Source: Astropecten irregularis
Taxonomy: Eukaryota; Echinodermata; Asteroidea; Paxillosida; Astropectinidae
DNA: 64,000 nucleotides
Assembly (NCBI GenBank): GCA_963971285.1
Contig: OZ020250.1
Location: 16,290,499-16,354,498, forward strand
Direction of reading: 5' to 3'
Below, one piece after another: positions 25,870 through 37,500 of this stretch. The stretch's first letter is position 1. Every line of letters starts with the position of its first letter. A program made the position numbers and the translations under genes. The notes beneath the pieces are model-generated. The model saw only the letters and a program-made list of their open reading frames with translations, did no database searches and was not told the DNA's origin.

Positions 25870-27900
25870 AGTTCTTGCTCGTGAGTCAGAGAAAAAAAAA
25901 ACCAAAGAATTGGAGACGGTGCTGGGCAGTCAGGCAGTCCAACAAACGGAGATTGAAAATGTGTGATTGTAGGCAAAGTCAAGCTCAGCTAACTCGTAGA
26001 AGACTAGCACATTTTTTCACAAAACAACATTTCGGTCTACTTTTATATAAATCAAGCAATTTTCTTGCCACTTATCGTCTGCTAACAGTTGGTGCTACTC
26101 GTCCTCAGTGCTGTGTGCACTCATGCGTGGTCGGCGCCACGCGCACACATTGGGGGGAGGGGGGTGAAACTGAATATGTCTTTATCTCATTTCGCGAAGA
26201 AATTAATACAAAGTTAGCAGACACACATTCTGGAGTCATACCTTTGGCAAATTTGTACTCATCACACCTGTTTTAAATCTAATGCTGTTCAGTGAATATA
26301 GGTCAAGTCACCGGCAAGGCGTCATATAAAACAGTGATTCACCCCCCATTAATTAGTGTAACTGTCTGGAGTTCACTACGTGTCAAAAACTTTGCGACTG
26401 GTCGTTGTCTAACAATGAGGGCGCTAGATGAGTTTGTATGAAAAGTCATTAAAATCATGACATTGATTTATTACGAAAACAGGATGAAAACCTTTTTTTA
26501 TTTTACACATAGACACAAAAACATTCTGGAAAAATCGTAAATATTTTCTTATTTTCTGAAGGAAAAAAAACACCTTTTGTTCTACCAAAATCAATTCCGT
26601 GACCAAATCCGGTATTCGTGGTGGACTGTTGCGGAAACAGGTTTTTGTTTTCAAGTACGAAAAATGGCAACTTGGAGGTTTTTTTTTGACATTTTTTTTC
26701 AGATGACAGATTGTTGTATGGGATCTACGGTTGGCTGCGTTTGAACAATGTTTGGTTTAATGAAATAATCGCTCGCGTGATTTTGGGGGGCTAAAACCCA
26801 CCTTGTCAAAACGAAAGATTCCAAGAAAAATTCATTACATCACTTCGTGCATCCTGATTGGTACAATACCTTACATTCATGATGCATGACAGTGATACAC
26901 GTAGGCGCTCCCACCGACCAACCACTACAGCAACCACAGCTCAAACCAATGAAAGTTAAACAGAATTTCGGGGAAAATAAATGACAAACTAATGGACCAC
27001 TTAGATAGGATTCGGGTTACCCTGACTTTGGGTACCAGGGCTTGGTTGACCAATTTAATAGAAAGTCATACCAATACATGTACCCTACTAACCATTACAA
27101 AAAAAAGAAGATTATTCTCTCTCGACATCTCCCTTTTTTGTGATGGGCCTTTTTGTTAACTGCTGTTTGCAAGGACAAAAAAGGAGAAACATCCTAATTT
27201 CGTCGCAATGCAACAATCTGTGGGTAAACCTGAAGGTTACCGAAATAGCACGCTATGAGAGCAGATTGCTGTTTTAGCAACCACACAGTGTTGCCGTATT
27301 GTAAATGATCAGCAACAATGATTAATGGAAACTTACACCTCACCTTTAGGCCTATTACAAGTTAGGCCTAGCAATGGAAATAAAGTTACAGCGCAAGCAA
27401 GAACGAATAATGATAAATCAATTTCACTTTGAAACCATCCCTTTGTGTCCTTCAAAATTCTGTTCAAGCTTAAAACAGACAAAATCTTGGTTATTGGATC
27501 CGATTTACCGAACTCTGTAAGCAATGGAACACGTTTTAGTGGCCTCTTCTTGGAACATGAGAAACCTGTTCAGTCGATGAACAGTATGAGCTTGTTAAGA
27601 AACCGACCCACAAGATGACACAGTTAGAGGCGCGCAAACACAACTTCCCCAAACGGCGACGCCAGTTTGGAAATAATAGGTAATTGAATTATGTTATTGT
27701 TTCAAATTTGAGACTCTGAGTCACGGCCGGTGTTGATCGGTCCACTGGGGTGTAAAAAATGATAGCCGCGTAGGATCGACCGGTATTGAGGTCGTGGGTT
27801 GGCCTATTATAATGTAATGGGCCAAATTATGTGATATCGACAGGCCGAATTCAAGTCATTCATAATAACAGAGTTCCGTGAACAAGGTGTGCAAAAATGT
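25870..27900. other. No recognisable gene
   Basis: AT-rich DNA with long T and A runs. The longest frame (25875 plus) has no domain and crosses low-complexity sequence. Confidence 0.5.
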
Positions 27901-27903
27901 GCA

Positions 27904-28254
27904 TTAAAGGTAATTTCATATTTTGGTTTGTGTCAAAGAAATGCAGATTCATGGGTATACATATCCAGAAAGATACAGTAACAATCATCTGTGGAAATTT
28001 CAGTCCCATACGGTGCCCGCTTTTTGAGAAAACAGTGAAAAACGGCCACATTTCTTAAGTCTTTTCTCTTGAAAAGATCAAAAATAATTGTGGTCACTGG
28101 TTTTGCTCTTTTCTGGATAAATACAGCATTTCAGGCAGAAAAATGTTAACGGTATGATACTACCAGCACCATTTTTATACCCTAGTTATACGTAAAGCAG
28201 CTGTGAACATCCCGGTTCTGTTTTGGTTTCCTACCAAAGTATGATATTACCTTA
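27904..28254. mobile_element. TTAAAGG-ended element, family F, copy 1
   Basis: Its left end is TTAAAGGTAATTTCATATTT. Its right end read inverted is AAGGTAATATCATACTTTGG. The interior has TTTTCTGGATAAATACAGCA and CATTTCAGGCAG, shared with copies at 47210 and 52650. Confidence 0.7.
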
Positions 28255-28259
28255 GACAG

Positions 28260-30630
28260 TGGGCTGTTGGTTACGAACAGTGGAGTACCTATGTAAAATT
28301 CATTCCGAGGGGGGCACACGGGAGTGGTGCACCAATTTTCCCAAAAGGGAGTCACTGGAGACTATGAAGGGAACATCGCTATATTACAGACAATTCAAAT
28401 GGGATAGGGTCGGGGTACACCCGTGGGCACAAACATCTAAAGGTGGAGGCACCCCCATAGTTACGCCACTGGATACAAGACCTCCGAAGACTTGCGGTTT
28501 GAAAACTTCCGAACTCCCCTGCAGGGGTGCGGCTTTCTGTCACCTGTTGTGGGATTTTAACCCAATTTTGAGGTTGATAATCATTATTCAATGTTTGTTA
28601 GCTACACACACCAAGGCTAACATCATTCCAATTATAGACAGGGTTTCCTTGAAGGACCAAGGGTTGAGGTATCCCAAGCTAAATTCACTCATCAATATCC
28701 ATCTCAAGAACCGCATGCACCACGGTTGGGCAGTAGGACGCTAACACCACCATTGTGCCACAAACGCATTTCCCAGCGGGGACATCATTTTCCCCTCAAT
28801 GCATGATAATCGTAGGCACAACACAACATTATAGGAGCCTTTAATTTTAATTTTACACACTAATAAAATATGTCTGCTGGGTTCATTCTGTCCCATAAAA
28901 TTTCGAGGTACAACCCTCCAAACGAAATAATTAGGCCTATTCCCCCTCAACACAAATTTAATCAAAATCAGTCTTACTAACTGTTTGCCGGTTTGGGATC
29001 AGTTATTCAGCATCTTGCAGAGCGCTTCATATAGTGATTGGAAATTATATTTGACTTCGTGCAATTCCCAAATCCATTACACACCGTGCAATTAACATTT
29101 TGTGCTACCGGTATATTATGACAAGTTTTCACAACTGGAGGTTCCGTGCTTCAACTTCTGAAGAGATTTGGTAATTTGTTTGCAAAACGGTGGGCTCTTT
29201 TTAGCCTTTGAAGCCAAGGATGCTTTCTGAAATGTAACTGTCTATTTGGAAAAAGCACTTTTAATGTTGCTCATTGACAAACCTACTAACAATTCAAATT
29301 GTCAATATTTTTTTGCAATTTGGTGTTTTTTTTTTTTACAATATTCACCCTTATTGCTCAAAGAATACTCAATCAAACAGCACATTCTGCGTAATATGTT
29401 CATGCAACGAATTTGAAAGTTTGCCCCCATATTTCTTATTCTACACAGGTAATCGGAATGTTTTATTTCACTGTAGGTTAGATGGGATTTTTTTTCAAAA
29501 TGTATTACCTTTGATTCATAATCAAAAAGAAAATACATGATTATGATGATATATTTATTGGCATAACTCAGAATGTCAGAACATTAAGAGAATGGATTGG
29601 ATTGCCTGCATGTGTTTGATTAAAAGATTGAAACAAACAAACAAACAAACAAACACCCCAACAAACAAACAAACAAACACCCCCCCCCCCCAACAAACAA
29701 ACAAACAAACACCCCTACAAACATATGTTTATGCTTAAGTGCACTTTTTAAAAGCCGGGATTCTGATTGGCTGATTACAAATATTGGGCTAGCCCATTCA
29801 TGTTTGTTTGAAATTAACAACCATCATCTAATTAAAAGCTCTAAAAGTCACAAAGTATATCAGACTTTTTTTCTATCACAAAAAAGGATTTTATTGGTTC
29901 TTTAAATAGAGAGACATCAGTTAACATAATTTAAATGGGGATAATGAGGAACTACATACAATATGCAAAGACAATCTGAAACAATGTATGAATTGTGTTC
30001 CCAATGGCTAAGCTTTGACAGAAATGTCGCTGATAATAATTATTACATTGTCTTGGGGCAAAAGTATTGACGATGTACACCGTTGAATATACTGTATCAC
30101 GTTTTTATCTTTATAAAAAGTGTGTAATGTTTCTCAGGTCTTCAAATGAAACTGAGAAGCAACTCTACACGGCTTCAATATGCAAATACAAGACGCCATT
30201 TTGAATGGCTGTTCAGAGGGCCAGGTAATGATGCATAACTGGCCATAATGGCCGGACTTGGTATGAACTTTTGGATTCTTCATGTTGTACGCTTAGCACA
30301 AACGCTTAACACAAAAATTGGCCCCTGATCCCAACTCTTCCTCTCCCAATACCGCCCAGGTTCTGCAACACAGACATTTAAATAAGACAGAAAAAAAACA
30401 GACCCCAAATTCATGGAGTATCTGGAGCAAGTTATAAAAGACAGAAAACCAGCACGGATGTACGTTTTCAAATGGGAATCATTCACTGTACAAAAAAAAA
30501 TAACCGAAGAAGAAAAATGGAGATGCACGTTTACAATGATCCACTACTTGACTACAACAAACAAGGCTACATCATTTCGGAGTACCCCTCCTACTCTATA
30601 CTTTAATATGTACACAATTCTTCTTTTAAA
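28260..30630. other. No recognisable gene
   Basis: A 161-codon plus frame at 28259 overlaps the end of a family F element and has no domain. The CAAA microsatellite lies at 29632. A partial family A arm (CTTAGCACAAACGCTTAACA) lies at 30292. Confidence 0.5.
29632..29716. repeat. CAAA microsatellite with C-run interruptions
   Basis: Blocks of CAAACAAACAAA are separated by CACCCC and a run of ten or more C. Open frames here (repeated Phe-Val-Cys-Leu on the minus strand) are artefacts. Confidence 0.95.
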
Positions 30631-30639
30631 GAGTCTTAA

Positions 30640-31015
30640 AGGCATTGCATACGTTTGGTAATGACTCTGAAAATTTATGGCAATAAAAACTTACTTGGTG
30701 AGAAGTACAGCTGCTTTGGATAGTATAATGCATATTGAGAAACGTTCAATTCGAAGTACCGCGGTTATGGAAAAATATGTCACTTTTTATCTCCAAAAAT
30801 TATGAATCTGAGAAGCGTTATGGCCGTAACGCTTCTCAGCTATTGACTTACTGTTCTCTGGCGTGAAATAACCGCTCTAGTTTGTCGCCAAAATCTCAAA
30901 AACGCTACCACCTTTTGAATTGAAACTTTCACAGGTTAGTTTTATGGTATATATAAACAATTATATTGGTTTGAAACAAACATTAGGCTCAAATTACCAA
31001 ACGTATGCAATCCCT
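30640..31015. mobile_element. TTAA-flanked palindromic element, family G
   Basis: The terminal repeats AGGCATTGCATACGTTTGGT and AGGGATTGCATACGTTTGGT (inverted) lie inside TTAA at both ends (30636-30639 and 31016-31019). The centre is a hairpin, CTGAGAAGCGTTA / TAACGCTTCTCAG at 30808-30839. A TTAA duplication is piggyBac-like, but the terminal bases are not the usual ones. Confidence 0.7.
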
Positions 31016-31116
31016 TTAAACCATATCTGCAGTGGGTATCTGTGCTTGGTTTCGAGCATTCTGCTAGTTCCAGCAGAAAACAACAAACAGTTGTACTTAT
31101 TTCATTGTGAAAGAAA

Positions 31117-31122
31117 TTTATT
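31117..31122 (-). terminator. Candidate SMARCC poly(A) signal AATAAA
   Basis: A canonical AATAAA lies on the minus strand about 300 bases after the stop. A GT-rich stretch (TGTTTGTTGTTTTCTG) follows about 30-45 bases further on, as expected for a downstream element. The implied 3' UTR is about 320 bases. Other AATAAA copies exist in this AT-rich DNA, so transcript ends are needed to confirm it. Confidence 0.5.
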
Positions 31123-31426
31123 CCGTGGTCCCCCTTTTAGTTTTTTTTTTACAAGAGCGAGGAAAATAACAACAAAAACAAACAAATGAAAAACACACCT
31201 AAGAGAATCGGAATACGTATTAACAATATTATGAAAAAGTTTTTGTTTACTAGTGGGGGATGTTATAGTTTACTCACTTCAACCAACCAATAATGACATG
31301 GTACGTTTCAGAAGCAAAAACAAGACGGAAAGATGCAATTCTCCTTCCAAACCCCCTCCCCTCCCCGGAACTTAATGGAGTATTCCACCGACGATGCCTG
31401 GTGTTACTACGCTGTGGATGATTTCA

Positions 31427-31539
31427 TTATGAAGCAGGGGATGAGGTACTTGGAGGGGATTGGGTGATGGCTGATTGGTTGCTTATTCCTTCGCTGCCCA
31501 TGCTCTCCGGTCGACTCTCTCCCAGGCTTCCTCCGCCAT
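31427..31539 (-). CDS. SMARCC2: SMARCC exon 25, last coding exon with stop (residues 1197-1233)
   Basis: It encodes [20 protein letters not shown] then [16 protein letters not shown] and a TAA stop at 31427-31429. The acceptor is TGTGTAG|ATGGC, and the split Gly/Asp codon joins in frame with exon 24. The Ser/Pro-rich tail has no recognised domain. Confidence 0.87.
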
Positions 31540-34500
31540 CTACACAACAAAGAAGAGGAGGATCAGACCAGATATTAAAGGCAGAAAACAGGATTTGCAA
31601 GGCCACCAAAAAAAAAAAATTTGTTGAGTTTGAGACAGAAAGTGGACTTAACAGTTTGTAAACAATGCAAACAGTCACCATGGGCAATCTTGGCTCATCA
31701 GATGGTGGGTTTTTCAAGGAAATCAAGATTTAGTGTCTTCTAAAAAGATCGTTTGTCCAAATGATCTTTTTAGCATTTCTAAAGCGTGGTGTAACCGTGA
31801 AGGATTCGGAGGGGGCAAGATTATTAAAAAGGTACATGAAACAACGTCTGTAAGTAAGTTTAAGACCTTCACTTCTGTTTAAAAAACGCACATCTTTTGC
31901 AAATCCTATATGCTCCCAGCCACTGAAAAGCCAGGCAAGGCTCAGGCCTTCGCCTCCCAATACCCAGGTACTTCTTCGCGGCCCAAAACACAACTGATTT
32001 CGGCCGGCCTTTTACAAAAAACACGGGGCAGAAACGAATACTGGTAATGCTTTCTGGTCCTGTGTTTTTGTTTGTTCACAGAAGCATGGATCATCATGCA
32101 TGCTTACGGTGACACCACTTGCCCAGTCCACAAAACAAGGCCATTGACCTAATGTAGCCAGCCCTGAATGCTCATCAGAAACTACAGCTTCAAGTTTTTC
32201 CCCCTTAGGCTATGCGGAATAAAATCTGTTAACCAAATCTCTCTCATCGCTGGTTGTTGAGCAGTTTTTATACATTTGATGGAAAAAAAGAAGAGAAAAT
32301 TCCACAAACAAACAAAAAATTGTGAAAAAAGAGAATGGATTTAAACTATTATCATCTTTAAAATCAATACAAGTAATAAACTGCTGCAAACTGCTCATCA
32401 GCTAAAATAATGACATTAAATTTATAAAATGCTTGGAGTTAGAAGGGCCCGACGTGTTTCGATCCTAAATCCTAAAGCATCATCTTCAAAAGTAAAAATT
32501 CTCTCATCACTACCCCGGTAGCTATAACATTTTTATCAAAATTTGTTTTAAAATAAGACGAAATGCATAAAAAAATTCCCAACCAGCAAAAGAAAGAAAA
32601 TGCTTTGAGAGTGTGACAGAAAAATTATAAGAATTTTCCAAATCTAAGATAACGTGTCGATTTGTTAATTTGTGGTAAGCCAAACAAAACTTTGAGCCAA
32701 AAAGCTGCGAATCTTTAACACTAAACAGCAATTTATCCCACTGATCTCATAAGTGCTTTGAACAGGACCGAATATCTGTTGGCAAAACACCCACAGGGCC
32801 CAATGCAAGTATCTTCTTGTCTACGGAATGTACACAATTTTTCATCTTTAAAAGTACAGAACACCTCAGGCAAGATAGGAAGAAACAAGAATTGAAGAAG
32901 AAGAAGAAGAAAACACGCCCCAAAAAACTAGAGTTAATCTTTTTACCAGACAGACAAACAGGCAGTTCCTTTCCCCTAAGGTAATGTGGATTTGGGGCCC
33001 CCGCAGATCGGAAAGATACAATGTACACAAGCACACCTGTGCTATGACGACATCGGGAACAGGGCGTCAAACACAAGATGGTGTACCCCGAAATTCCGCA
33101 ATTCATCAGTGGCCGTCTGAGATTGGAGTTATAAAAAGTCTCCCCATTTGCAGATTTGGCCCGAGGGAAAAGTCTGAAGTATTTGTCTTTTATTTCTTTG
33201 TGTTTTTCTTCATTTTTTTTCTTCTATTGTACTGGTGAATGCACTATTCTGGGATGCAGAAAAAAAAAACTTGCTTTTTTTTTCATTTTTCGAGGAGCAA
33301 GGTGTTGTTTGTTCTTTAAAGGCTCAATTCTGATTCAGAAAGAGTCACAGTGGGTCATCCACTCCATGCATGACACATGAGGGCGCCCTTTTCGGTTTCA
33401 AGTGACATATTAATTTTCCCACAAGCATGTAGTGCTGTGAGGCACTGAAAAGTCAAACAATTATTTGGTGTCTGTGTATAGTGCATATCTTGTGCTTGAC
33501 TGATGACTATAGAGCCTCTCTAGATGGCACAAGTACTGTCTGAAGTTAATAATTGATTGATGGAACAGCCATGGCTCACCTTGGCTGTTGGAGTCCTGCA
33601 GGGGGCTCTGGGTTAGGGTGCTGTCGCTGCCCACGGAGGTGGGTGGCAGTGTGCCCGTCACGGCCGCCACGATGGCCGGGTTCTGGAGGGCCGTTGACTG
33701 GCTTGCTGGTTGAGAATCTGGCTGGCTGGGTGGCTCACCTGGAAAACGGCAACAACAAAAAATATTCCAGACTTAAATATTCCCTTTCTATTCATGAAGG
33801 TGCCTTCCTGTCAATCCCACTTTCAAATCTACACGCGCAAAAGTCAGGATGACAAAAAATGTTCAATTTCAGAAAACAAAAATGTCGACATTAAAATATT
33901 GACGCAGCTGTAAATTTTTTACAAAATGTAATGTACTTAGTGTCATCATTAAACTCCCATTTGAATTCAATTAATTTTGTTCACCTTTCTCTTCATGAAT
34001 TTGTTAATTTTCTACAGCATTTTATTTAAAAACGTCAGCTTAGGCACCAGCTTAACATCTGTAGGGTGCTTCTAAAGCTGAAAAACAGCTTGTGGCTTAT
34101 TGTTGAAATACAATCTTGTTCAGAAAAGAGTATCTACTTTGAAATAGTTCCCAAATGAATCAATTTTTTGTAGATATTTAAATGTGATGGATGACATAGA
34201 GCTTAAATTGAAGCAGGAGCCAGATGCCTTTAGCCAAAAGTTCTGAAAAGGAGCTGTGTCAAGACAAAATTGAAACTTGTGAAGTAAATTCTCACTGGTA
34301 TCCATGCTTTCTTCAGCTGGCGCCCCTTCTATCTGTGCCGGTTCTGGTTCCGCTGCGGCGGCTGGTGGCTCCGGTGGATCCTTAGTGTCTCCCTGTTCGG
34401 CCGGCACCGCGGGGGCCTCCCCCTCGCGGCTGGCATCACCCGCCACGGGGTCGACGGAGGGGTTCATGGCGGTGGTGGTGGTAGTGGCTGGGGCTGGAAC

Positions 34501-37500
34501 TGCTGCTTGTTCAGGCTGGGGTACAACCACAGGCTGAGTGGTGGTTGTTGGCGGGGGTGGGGTGCTGGCAGGTAACTGTGGAGAACCTGTAAGGAGAGAG
34601 AGAGGGAGAGGGGCGTGGATAAGTCAATTTTACAGGAGGTGCTCCGTGTGGAAAGGAAACAACATCATCACCTGAACATTTTGGCGACTAGATTTCAACA
34701 GGAACAAACATTCCATATTTCCACATGAGGCACGTCCACAATACAAATGGCAATTCGTTTGCAGTGATACTAATGCCAATTCCATATCTTCTAAGTGAAC
34801 AAACGTGAGGAATATCACTTGATTCTTGAAAGGTTAAGAGAAAAAATCCTCAATGTAGACTAGGTTGATATTAAAACAGTTAAACAGGTGCTTTCCCTGG
34901 CCTAGAGGTCCTAGGGAAGGGCTGAGGTTACCTGTGAGTTGTGGCATGGCAGGCGTGGGGTTGGCCGGGGCAGGTCCGCCCGTGGCAGCCTGCTGCATGG
35001 CCGCCATGGCTTGGGCGTGCTGGCGGGCTCGCATCTCGGCCGCCCGCAGCTGCTCCTGGTGAAACTGCTGTCTGTCGGCCAGCAGCTGCTGACGCTGGTA
35101 CTCCAACTGAGAAGCAAGGGGAAACAAATTTCAAAGACATTCAGGACAAGCTCTCTAATGAGGCTCCCACACTTTCTCATTAGAAGACTAGATTCTTAAC
35201 AGGAAGATTGAAGTGCCAGTGCCTAGAATGACTTCCCTCTCAGGAGTTACGCTCCAGTCCATGGTTCTCCTTCCAACCCACGACCCAAAGAATGCTAGCT
35301 TCCACTTTCAGATCGGTGGCAGGCCATTCTCTCTTCCTGTCTCCTCTAGAGGGATAACAATCCTGTTGTCTACTGAACAACTACCCTCAACCTACACCCT
35401 ATCCCTGTTTGACCTTCCAACTGACCCCGGAATGCAACCTCTGTCTTTCATGGGAGGAAAAGACCATTCTCGATCCTCCAATCCTTGACTGGAGGGATGA
35501 GAATACAGATGGCTACTCAACAACTACCCCCTACCTACCCAGTTCTCCTTTCTAACCTCATGTCCTTGGTTACTACCTCTGTCTTCCAGACAAGAGAAAG
35601 GCCATCCTATCACCTCGCCTCGTCCAGAAGGATGAGAATCTACCCCCTCCCTGTCAAGTGCCATCCCTACAACCCTTATCCTTCCCCTGGGATAGCCGAC
35701 TCCCAGTTCAGATTGCAAAGGGGGAAAACTGGCTGATTAGCGAATCTCGCTGTCCACTTACCGCTTCCCTCTCCCTGTCCATGATGGTCTCCAGTTCCTC
35801 AAAGTGCCGCAGCTTGATCTCCAGCTTCTTCATCTGGGTCTCAACCAGCAGGGCCACCAGACTCTTGATCTTGCGCTCCTCGACGGCGGCAAGATGCTGC
35901 AGAGTACAACAAACAAGTATTCCCATATTTAATTTTTGTTTTTCACATTGAAGCTTATAAATTTGAAAAGCTTTTTTTCCTTTCAAAATCTTCTTTCATT
36001 CCATTTGTTGAGAACAAAAACAAATAAGCACACAAAGAAAGAAAAAGTCCGAACAAACTGCCAAACAATTTTTGTCAAGGGAGCAACAATTAAGAATCAG
36101 TGCTGCTTATACGGATGCTACAATGCCTTTAGAAAGATTTTGTTGGCTTTCTCAAATTTTGTGGACACAGGAATGAACTTTATAAGTTTCCAACCAACCT
36201 TTGCTTTGACCGCAGCGGCAGCGAGTGCAGCCGCAGCAGCTGACGCTACGTTCCCCTCGGACAGTTCCTCCTCGTGCTTCTTGACGGCCTCTGGCTTCTC
36301 CTTGGGCGTCTTGTCCACCTCCTTGGGCTCTTCCTCAGCCTTCTTCTCTGTCGTCTCCCCGTCCTGGGAGGCTTCCTTGGAGGCGGCATCCTCCGATTTC
36401 TGCTCCCCGGCTTCTTGCGAATCCTCCTTGCTAGTTTCCTATTGCAAGCGGAAAGAAACTTCCAAAATCATTCTCCTCACGACAGCTAACATTTCAGTGT
36501 GAAAAATCCTGTAACACAGAAGACAGTGTTACTGCATGGTGGTATTTCAAACCCTCAAAGTAAGACATTTTCCAGAAATTGGTCTGAGAATTGACTTTTT
36601 TGGGGAGAGGGCGTGGTGACTCTTTATGTAAATTAAGCAGACAGTGCAACATTAACTTTATGCATATGAAACCCTTGAAAACCCAATTTTTGTAGAATTG
36701 CAAGAATTTGAGGGTCCAGCATGATTTGAAAGTCCATATGGCCTATACCCCAAGAACTTGTCATGGGTTTACTAGTGTCGGATTTTGGTAGATTTAGGAG
36801 GATACCAATGAGTCTGATGCCCTGACTCATCCAATGTCAAATGCATGGCCAACACTTAAACTCCCCAGACTAACGACACTTGTTATGTCAAATTGTGTGG
36901 GAATAGCTTGTTTTGGTGTTTGGTGTTACCCTTTTGTGGATGAACACAACATTTACACATTTTGTTTTAGTATGTTTCTACCATTACCGTCTTTACACCC
37001 TGTAAGTTATACGTAAATCTGTGAACATTTCTGTTTTGGTTTGTTTAATACCAATGTTGTAAATGCCCTTTAACTGACCAGGAGGCAAGGTGATGAGCAA
37101 ACAGAGCAAGTCATGGCCGCTGCTCCTCTGGGTGCTTCATACCTTTCCTTCTTGCTTGATGTCAGCCTCCTTCACCCCACTCTCTGTTTCCATCTTCTCC
37201 TCCTCCTCCTCTGCCTTCTTCTCTGGCTCCGCCCCCTCTGGGGTCTTCTGCGGAGTGGCGGCCTCCGTTTCCATGGCTTCGGGGGCATCTTTGTCCTTCT
37301 CCTCCGCTGTCTGGGACTCCTCTTTGATTTTGACGTCCTGGAGAAAAGACAGGGGGAGGATTCAGGATATTGATGAGTACAAATCAATTCTAGGCATATT
37401 TGACAAATACTTTTTATGAGTATCATTAATGCCCAAATCTGTTAAATTCTGCACAAATTCTGCTACATGAGATAGCTACACTGTGAAGGAATTAACCTTC

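Noticed and set aside
28259..28744. 161-codon plus-strand frame
   Set aside because: It has no domain, contains no supported splice sites and begins within the end of a family F element.
29620..29820. Minus-strand frame with repeated FVCLF-type residues
   Set aside because: It is a translation of the CAAA microsatellite.
34304..35183. Plus-strand open frames such as those at 34304, 34939 and 34941
   Set aside because: They are antisense shadows of the GC-rich SMARCC exons 22 and 23.
36274..37373. Leu/Ser-rich plus-strand frames opposite exons 19 and 20
   Set aside because: The acidic Glu/Lys codons read in reverse give Leu/Ser/Phe-rich frames. The minus-strand reading is supported by splice sites and conservation.
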